Assembly (NCBI GenBank): GCA_022451045.1
Contig: JAKUOW010000007.1
Location: forward strand, 1 to 61,974
Reading direction: 5' to 3'
Source of the DNA: Pirellulales bacterium
GTDB lineage: Bacteria; Planctomycetota; Planctomycetia; Pirellulales; Pirellulaceae
Length of the DNA stretch: 61,974 nt
Below, one piece after another: positions 55,849 to 61,974 of this stretch (position 1 is its first letter; each line of letters opens with the position of its first letter). The notes beneath the pieces are model-generated. The model was given only the letters and a program-made list of their open reading frames with translations, had not been told where the DNA came from and ran no database searches. The position numbers and the translations under genes are program-made.

Positions 55849-57669
55849 TTATCGCTGCCGTGTGCGGTCTTCTAGCGGCTCTAACAGCCACGGTCCGCTG
55901 TCGACAATCTGATCTGACATCGGCGGAATCGGATCACCGTAGAGTTTATTCAAGGCCCAGTTACATCCATCCTTGAGTACACTGTATTTCGGTGTGGAAA
56001 CTTGCAACTCGCGAATATTTCGCTCGATCTTGTCATCATCAACTCCCATTTTTGCGAGAGCGATGACCGCCATTCGTTTCACCAATGGAGATTCAGGAGG
56101 CATCGGTGCATCATCATTCAGTCGATCAACAAGTATCTTGATCCATCGCTGATTGTCACTATCACCTTCAAGAATTTGAGCCATTGCCCACGTCGCTGAA
56201 GCGCGAATTCGGAATCTCACGTTTCCGTTCTTCTTTACAAATGTCTCAAGTACCGTTGTGGCTTCTGCATATTTAGCTACACCAAACCACTGAAACAAAT
56301 GAGCCATTTGTTCGTTGATCTCATGTTCAATGTCACGAGGCAGTTCTTCTTTTGGAAAATGAGGAGCCCATTCGGTGCAGTACGCAAGTACCTGAGGCAA
56401 CTGTTCACGGTCATCTAGTTTCCGTAATGCCCAGGCAGCAGTAACAAACAATTCCGGCCGCGTGCCGGAGAGGAATTTTACCAGACTAGGAGTAATGCTC
56501 TTTTCGTCCAGCTTGGCTGCCAGATATATCGCCTGCTCTCCAATCCACCAATTCTCTTTGGAAACCGATGCAATGAGTGAGATGACTCTTTCACGAACAA
56601 TCGGCGCCAGAGTTTTATTATCGCATGCAGCCTCCAGCCAAATCCTTATTTGCTTACGATTTCTTGGATCAACATCATCAAGCATATCAACGAGTTCATT
56701 AACGCGAGCCTCATTGATATTCACTGAGAGTTTTTCGGCATAGGCTAGTCGCACATCCGACTCGGCATGTTTCATTAATACATCACCAACTGCGAGTGCT
56801 TTTTCGGTATCCCAGCTAAGCCATGCCCGAGCTGCGAGAATCGACGTAGGGCCATCCTGATCAATGAGTGCCTGAGCCATGGCAGCTTGCTGCTTGAGAT
56901 TACCATCTTCCGGTGGGTTCCGAATTAACCAACTCACCACAAGACTGGTTACCGGATCCGGACTTCCATCAGCAACGAGTGAAGACGCGAGTTCGAAAGA
57001 CGAAGTATCCACTGCATTTGCAAGACCTTTAGCTGCAGTAACTCTACTACTAGCAGCGGCACGTGTATCAATCACATAACCTTTGAGCAACTCCACATCA
57101 TCGTTGGTTGCTACTTCGCTTAGGCACCGTAATGCCAGTCTTTTCGTAGACGATGACTTTGAAGTGGAAAGCACCTCAAGCCAGTATTCACGTGCGCCCT
57201 CTGTTTGCCACTGAGCAAGCGTAGGTTCAATAACTTGCTTCATTCCAATCGAGCAACTGGAAAGCAAGGCGAGCAATTGCGGACCAGTCTCAGTTGCTTC
57301 CAGCCTTACAAGTGCCGTCATTGCCGTTTTTCGGATGGATGCCGGCAGTTCCTTATTGGTGACCAATTTAAGAAGGTGAGGAGTGGCAACCTCCAAATCG
57401 GTCAACCCGCGGGATGCAGCTATGGCCACTGAATGTGCGGCCAATCGCATCAATTCTCGATTACCAGACTGAAGTGCATCGACCCAAAGTGGCACCAGTT
57501 TGTCTGATTGAAACTTTATCTTGTTCACCTCTGGCAATACCGGTTGCTCATACATCGGCCAATCGTTGTAGATTAAATCCCGCTGGCCAAACGCGCTGCC
57601 GCTGAGCAGAGCAGTACAAATCACTGCCATCCCAATCCGGGTACGTGTTTTGTGAAAAATCGATTTCAT
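55849..57669 (-). CDS. Secreted HEAT-repeat protein
   Basis: A signal peptide (about residues 1-28) is followed by nearly 560 residues of alpha-helical HEAT/ARM-like repeats (for example LLKLVTNKELPASIRKTAMT, ALRCLSEVATNDDVELLKGY, AAWALRKLDDREQLPQVLAY). No enzyme domain. It is the last gene of the ABC exporter unit, 27 bp after the permease gene, so it may act as an external scaffold or partner of that exporter. It has 606 aa. Confidence 0.75.
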   Translation of the reverse strand: MKSIFHKTRTRIGMAVICTALLSGSAFGQRDLIYNDWPMYEQPVLPEVNKIKFQSDKLVPLWVDALQSGNRELMRLAAHSVAIAASRGLTDLEVATPHLLKLVTNKELPASIRKTAMTALVRLEATETGPQLLALLSSCSIGMKQVIEPTLAQWQTEGAREYWLEVLSTSKSSSTKRLALRCLSEVATNDDVELLKGYVIDTRAAASSRVTAAKGLANAVDTSSFELASSLVADGSPDPVTSLVVSWLIRNPPEDGNLKQQAAMAQALIDQDGPTSILAARAWLSWDTEKALAVGDVLMKHAESDVRLAYAEKLSVNINEARVNELVDMLDDVDPRNRKQIRIWLEAACDNKTLAPIVRERVISLIASVSKENWWIGEQAIYLAAKLDEKSITPSLVKFLSGTRPELFVTAAWALRKLDDREQLPQVLAYCTEWAPHFPKEELPRDIEHEINEQMAHLFQWFGVAKYAEATTVLETFVKKNGNVRFRIRASATWAMAQILEGDSDNQRWIKILVDRLNDDAPMPPESPLVKRMAVIALAKMGVDDDKIERNIRELQVSTPKYSVLKDGCNWALNKLYGDPIPPMSDQIVDSGPWLLEPLEDRTRQR

Positions 57670-57696
57670 AAAATCTTAGTCTCTTTCAACAGGCTA

Positions 57697-59406
57697 CTAT
57701 TCCGGTTTCGTCAGTTTATCAAGCCTGACAGTAATAATCACAAGGAGCACCACGGTTAGGATACTCATCAGGATCCAATTAACCGGCATCATAAACTCAT
57801 TATCTTCTCCCCATGGCATTCCAACTGGAATGACATTTTGGAACTGTGCAAATCCCTGCACATCCAGAATTCCGAAAGCGGTTGCAAGCGGATTAATCGT
57901 AAGAATCGTGGTCACTGTCTCATTGCTGAACGGGCTGCCACGTCCAAGCCACACCAGAAATGTTCCTGCAAATATCAACAGTAACAACCCGAATGAAATA
58001 GAAGTGGCCGTTGCTGTGACTCGGCACATCGTACTGATAGCCATGCTCAGCGCGAAACAAAAGGCCCCGGTTAGCACAAGGCAAACGACGATTTGACCAA
58101 TTTGGCCAATCAACCCTCTTTGAACCTGTAGCAAAACGATATATCCCGGTATGGTAGCGATGAGAATCAATCCAACAGTCACCAGTACGCTCATCAGCTT
58201 TCCGGTAAATATTCTAAAAGGTGACATGGGAGTCATTTTGAGCAAGCGCCAACTACCGGACTCAAGTTCACTACTAATAAGCCCTGCAGCTAAGCTAGGT
58301 GTCACCAGGATTACTAATCCAAATTGCAGGTTGGCCATGATACCGTTGATGATCTCCGGCCCCCACTTTTCACTTCCCTGCGTAGAAGCAATTGCTAATG
58401 CAACTGAAATAATCACGCACGCTGCCATCATTCGAACGATCCAGTGTGCACGTCCGAATCTGCGAGATCGGAACTCTTTATAGATAATCGGATTCACGAA
58501 TCGAGGAATTGGTGACTTCCGTCGTTGTGGATCCATTCCCATGAAGAATACATCACGAAACCGCTGTGCCCGCTCCGAAAGGCTGTGGGTCATGGTGCCT
58601 TGCGAACGTGCTCTGTCAAACAACTTAAAGTTCAGTAACGAAATCGCGCGTCCTACAAAGAAGATGCTGGAAATACATGCAATGAGGCAATAACGCCCAA
58701 TCGAGTTTTCATTGGATCCAAGGCCGTAAGAACCAATGTCTCCGTGCCCGAGCACGTCCATTACGGCGGGAACCGGCGAAACACACCTAAGCCAACCGTT
58801 AAAGTCTGCGACCCATGTGTCGGTGCCTTGTGTAAACAAGTGCGGCCCCATCACAAGAATACTCATGAGCAAAACAAGACCGTAAGTGATTCGCAACGCA
58901 GAATCGACAGTATTGGCCAGGCAACTGACCATTAGCCCCATAGTCGTATATTGAAATGCCGTAAGCAAAAGTAAGCCATACAAAGGCAACACATCCGCCG
59001 TGAGATCCAAGCCTCCCATCCCAAGACATGCAATCAGCGATGGTACACTCAGGAATAACAGCAAAACAACAAATGCCATTACACCGGTTAATTTACCGAT
59101 GTATACGTTTAAACTCGTTAACGGTGAATTCAAAACTAACGCAAGCGTCCCTGCATGACGTTCACGCACAACCGATGTCGCCGGGAATACTGGAATAAAC
59201 AGGACCAAAGCACTTAGGATTCCGTATCCAAATAAGCGAAACACCTGCATGGCTTTCACACCATCTAGGTCGGAAGTTGGATCCACAGGCCACCGCAAAA
59301 TCACGAGAACTGCAAACATGAAAACGAGCGCAACCTGAATTGCGATTGCTTTCTTTGTTCTAAGCAATCCAACGAGTTCTCGATGAATGATGGGGTTTTG
59401 AAACAT
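57697..59406 (-). CDS. ABC-2 type transporter permease, tandem two-domain
   Basis: Inner-membrane permease of 569 residues with about 12 helices. Two halves each start with a similar cytoplasmic segment: NPIIHRELVGLLRTKK (residue 4) and NPIIYKEFRSRRFG (about residue 304). Each half then has an ABC-2 pattern (ERHAGTLALVLNSPLT; ELESGSWRLLKMTPMS). This looks like a fused duplicate, so a single chain can form the whole channel. It follows the ATPase by 41 bp. Substrate unknown. Confidence 0.83.
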   Translation of the reverse strand: MFQNPIIHRELVGLLRTKKAIAIQVALVFMFAVLVILRWPVDPTSDLDGVKAMQVFRLFGYGILSALVLFIPVFPATSVVRERHAGTLALVLNSPLTSLNVYIGKLTGVMAFVVLLLFLSVPSLIACLGMGGLDLTADVLPLYGLLLLTAFQYTTMGLMVSCLANTVDSALRITYGLVLLMSILVMGPHLFTQGTDTWVADFNGWLRCVSPVPAVMDVLGHGDIGSYGLGSNENSIGRYCLIACISSIFFVGRAISLLNFKLFDRARSQGTMTHSLSERAQRFRDVFFMGMDPQRRKSPIPRFVNPIIYKEFRSRRFGRAHWIVRMMAACVIISVALAIASTQGSEKWGPEIINGIMANLQFGLVILVTPSLAAGLISSELESGSWRLLKMTPMSPFRIFTGKLMSVLVTVGLILIATIPGYIVLLQVQRGLIGQIGQIVVCLVLTGAFCFALSMAISTMCRVTATATSISFGLLLLIFAGTFLVWLGRGSPFSNETVTTILTINPLATAFGILDVQGFAQFQNVIPVGMPWGEDNEFMMPVNWILMSILTVVLLVIITVRLDKLTKPE

Positions 59407-59447
59407 TTTCTAATCTTTTGAATTGTCTTGGCGTTGTGCGGTTGACC

Positions 59448-60413
59448 TTAGACCATTTTTGCGCGGTCTTCCTTCGTAACGGTTAGGAAAGCATCTTCCA
59501 GATCCGTCTGCACTTCATGAAACTGAGAAACGCTTACACTACCGTTTACGAGGCTCGCAAGAAGTTGCTGCATAGCCTCTTCAGTCAGATTTGCCCTAAA
59601 ACGAATCAACTTTTCGCTCTCGGAACTGGTTGATTCCACTCCCGGTACATTCTCTTCAAGTACGCTTACCGCCTTGGAAACGTCTGAGGCGTCACGCAAT
59701 TCAATTTCGACCATTCTCATTTGGCCAAGCTGTTCGGTGATTTCATCGAGGGTGCCTAATGCTCTGATTTTTCCAGCACTGATAATTGCAACTTCATCGC
59801 AAATCCGAGATAGCTCGGGCAGAATATGACTCGTGACGATCAACGTCTTGTCCATGTCTGCCAATCGAAGTAGCAATTCGCGCATTTCAATTCGAGCCTC
59901 GGGATCCAAGCCGTTTGCTGGTTCGTCAAAAATCAACACTTCCGGGTCATGAAGTAGTGTTCGTGCGATTCCAACACGTTGCTGCATACCATGGCTGAGT
60001 GTTTCGACGTAACGATCCTGCATGTATGTCGCACGGGTAATCTCCAGAACATCGTTGATATGATTCCGGCGACGTTTGGGCGGAATTTTAAATGCAGCGC
60101 CAAAGAAATCCAGATACTCCCGAACACGCATATTTGGATAGGCACCAAACTTATCCGGCATGTACCCAACAAGTTGTTTAATCTTCTTGGCATCCGTCAC
60201 GCAATCTGCACCGGCGATTGTACATTTGCCAAGTGTTGGTCGTGCCAAGCCCACCAGGATCTTGATCGTCGTCGTTTTACCGGCACCGTTCGGACCGATA
60301 AATCCAAGGATTCGACCCCGGTCAACGCTCATTGAAATATCATCAACGGCGGTGAATTCACCGAATTTCTTTGTGAGGTTTTCAATAACAACGACTGGCT
60401 CGCTAGTACTCAT
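59448..60413 (-). CDS. ABC transporter ATP-binding protein
   Basis: Nucleotide-binding subunit of the exporter. Walker A is GPNGAGKTTT, the Q-loop region GYMPDKFGAYPN, the signature LSHGMQQRVGIARTLL, Walker B LIFDEPANGLDPEARIE, and the H-loop SHILPELS. The C-terminal 90 residues are the extension typical of DrrA/CcmA-like exporters. It has 321 aa. It is the ATPase partner of the following permease. Confidence 0.92.
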   Translation of the reverse strand: MSTSEPVVVIENLTKKFGEFTAVDDISMSVDRGRILGFIGPNGAGKTTTIKILVGLARPTLGKCTIAGADCVTDAKKIKQLVGYMPDKFGAYPNMRVREYLDFFGAAFKIPPKRRRNHINDVLEITRATYMQDRYVETLSHGMQQRVGIARTLLHDPEVLIFDEPANGLDPEARIEMRELLLRLADMDKTLIVTSHILPELSRICDEVAIISAGKIRALGTLDEITEQLGQMRMVEIELRDASDVSKAVSVLEENVPGVESTSSESEKLIRFRANLTEEAMQQLLASLVNGSVSVSQFHEVQTDLEDAFLTVTKEDRAKMV

Positions 60414-60477
60414 TGCTGTGCCTTCGGGTTACTTTCAAATTAATTAACTTGTCGTGTTCAGTTGCAAACGACGACAT

Positions 60478-61974
60478 TCACTGTGTTTTTGTTCCGCTCA
60501 GTTGCACTTGCACATCGCTAATTTGCCAAGGTGACGACAGGTCATCGCCACTCGCTGCATTTGTGATATTGAATCCGACGAGGTAGCTTCCGTCTTCTTC
60601 TAACTGCAGGTACTTTTCATCGATAATTTCAAAACTCACGATACTCGCTACATCGCGTTGTGAATCCAGAATCTCCACAATACCCTGATCCTGACCAACA
60701 AGCTGAATCTCACGATCAGGAGCTTTGACCGATAGCCGAATCACCGCCTTGGTCAACTTGGCCGGTGACACCTGTGGAGGCAGACGATATTTTAGCCAGA
60801 TTTTCTGAGCACTCGTCATTGGTTGCCATTCACCTATAACGCTGTTATAAGCACCAGAAGGTGTTGGCTGTAAAGGACCCGAACTATTCTGGAATGAAAG
60901 GAATACACTTGGAACAGTAAATGCTGAACCAACTGGTGTTTCCTCGATTGCCAACGGTATTAGCACCAAGGCATCACCGACATGCTCTTGTTGTTCAGGG
61001 AATTCAAATCCTTCGCTAATCGGATTCGACCAGGTCAGGATTGAGGGTTGCTCAACCAATGGGACATGTAACTTATATTCCTGATTAGACAGCAGTTGTT
61101 CAAGAATCGGCAATCGTCGTTCGAGGTTTCCGTCGATCTGGGATTTCCCCGTAACGGCATCTCCCAGATCGGTACTCGAAACTGTAATCGATCCGTCTGA
61201 CAATTCGGCAGAAATGCGTCGGCCATCTGGCACAACCAAAAGACTGTCTTCTGTTTTATCGAACGCCGCAAGATCATACGTCCCCGTCAACCCCTGATCA
61301 CTAAACTGTGCTCGCGCAAACACCTCTTTTTCAAAGGTCACATTAGTCGCAAACGGTAGCTTTCGAAGTCCGGCTGGCAATTCGAGATTCTGCCATTCCC
61401 AGTTTTGAAGATCTGTAAACAGGATACGTAAATCCTGTCCTTCTAATCCCTGTAGTTGCGGCCAATACAATCCCCCATCAACGGACCGAATCTGACCTGT
61501 CGTCTTACCAGTATTAAATACCGCAGCGAGTCCACGAACAGCAGCTGTATTTGAGTTATTCTCAAGCGTTACCCATTGGATCGAAGCCTGCATGTTCCCT
61601 GATGTGTTACGCGAGCTGTTTCCAACCATTGTTAGATAACCCGCAAAGAACACGGCTGCCACCGGCCCCGTTATCAAAATAAGTTCACCTCGCCCTCGCT
61701 TTAGGAGGACGATGCATCCAACAAGCACCAACAAGCAAAAGCCGCCCAGCACCGCCATGATGTGACCTCGCGTAACAATCGAATAACCTATTCGCTGGCG
61801 AATATACTCGTCAAATGGCCGATTTTCCTTATCGTATGATTGCGACACCAGAATACTTCTGTCGATTTCTAATTCATCTTCCGTAGGATCATCTTCATCC
61901 GGCTGAGCAACATCCGATGCTGTAAACAAACGGGCCGAAGGCAGATTCATTCGATCACCGAGACGACGCAATGC
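60478..61974 (-). CDS. Exporter-associated membrane protein (N-terminus beyond window)
   Basis: The frame is open to the right edge of the window, so the start is not seen; the TTG at 61971 is not taken as one. Two membrane helices (VLGGFCLLVLVGCIVLL and LILITGPVAAVFFAGYLTMV) are followed by a large region of about 370 residues that looks beta-rich and probably faces the periplasm. The family is not recognised. It lies 64 bp before the ATPase gene on the same strand, so it is likely an accessory part of the exporter. Confidence 0.65.
   Translation of the reverse strand, partial: ALRRLGDRMNLPSARLFTASDVAQPDEDDPTEDELEIDRSILVSQSYDKENRPFDEYIRQRIGYSIVTRGHIMAVLGGFCLLVLVGCIVLLKRGRGELILITGPVAAVFFAGYLTMVGNSSRNTSGNMQASIQWVTLENNSNTAAVRGLAAVFNTGKTTGQIRSVDGGLYWPQLQGLEGQDLRILFTDLQNWEWQNLELPAGLRKLPFATNVTFEKEVFARAQFSDQGLTGTYDLAAFDKTEDSLLVVPDGRRISAELSDGSITVSSTDLGDAVTGKSQIDGNLERRLPILEQLLSNQEYKLHVPLVEQPSILTWSNPISEGFEFPEQQEHVGDALVLIPLAIEETPVGSAFTVPSVFLSFQNSSGPLQPTPSGAYNSVIGEWQPMTSAQKIWLKYRLPPQVSPAKLTKAVIRLSVKAPDREIQLVGQDQGIVEILDSQRDVASIVSFEIIDEKYLQLEEDGSYLVGFNITNAASGDDLSSPWQISDVQVQLSGTKTQ

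Overview
The window reads as chromosomal DNA of a planctomycete (Planctomycetota, probably a marine Pirellulales/Planctomycetales relative). The evidence is two separate DUF1549/DUF1553 c-type cytochrome plus DUF1501 pairs, secreted PQQ-type beta-propellers, Tat-exported TIM-barrel isomerase-like proteins, very acidic low-complexity membrane proteins and moderate GC. I see no insertion sequence, prophage or CRISPR array. Both edges cut genes: alaS on the left and an ABC-exporter-linked membrane protein on the right.

Left third (1-26 kb) is mostly housekeeping. Partial alaS diverges from recA, which overlaps a divergent HtrA-like protease. Then come a PfkB kinase with thpR, a PQQ propeller, an acidic membrane protein, Mn/Fe sodA, a Gln/Asn-rich lipoprotein, an SDR, a TPR protein, tRNA-Asp(GTC), an ABC-F protein, a prepilin-peptidase homologue that seems to lack its catalytic aspartates, an HNH nuclease, leuB, miaE, a 7-Fe ferredoxin, an ECF sigma factor with a LolA-like lipoprotein downstream, and a second PQQ propeller.

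Middle (26-41 kb): a small cytochrome c, a transglutaminase-like protein, tRNA-Leu(TAA), a Tat-exported TIM-barrel protein, an HTTM-domain protein fused to MORN-like repeats, a DUF420 protein, and leuA. The 5' leader of leuA holds what I judge the best find of the window. It has a 21-residue leader ORF with ten leucine codons, a possible antiterminator and a perfect rho-independent terminator, which together form a classical ribosome-mediated leucine attenuator. Beyond it lie a thioredoxin-like protein, a glucose-dehydrogenase-like enzyme and a minus-strand operon that looks like hydroxyproline catabolism (nitroreductase, enolase-superfamily enzyme, hydroxyproline epimerase, D-amino-acid dehydrogenase).

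Right third (41-62 kb): two DUF1549/DUF1553 + DUF1501 modules on opposite strands. The minus-strand one continues into an SDR and an SMP-30-like lactonase. Between the modules lie a mandelate-racemase-family enzyme with a cupin, tRNA-Arg(TCT) and an extremely acidic protein. The window ends with an ABC-2 exporter operon (membrane protein, ATPase, double permease, HEAT-repeat protein).

All functional names come from motif reading by eye. No database search was possible.
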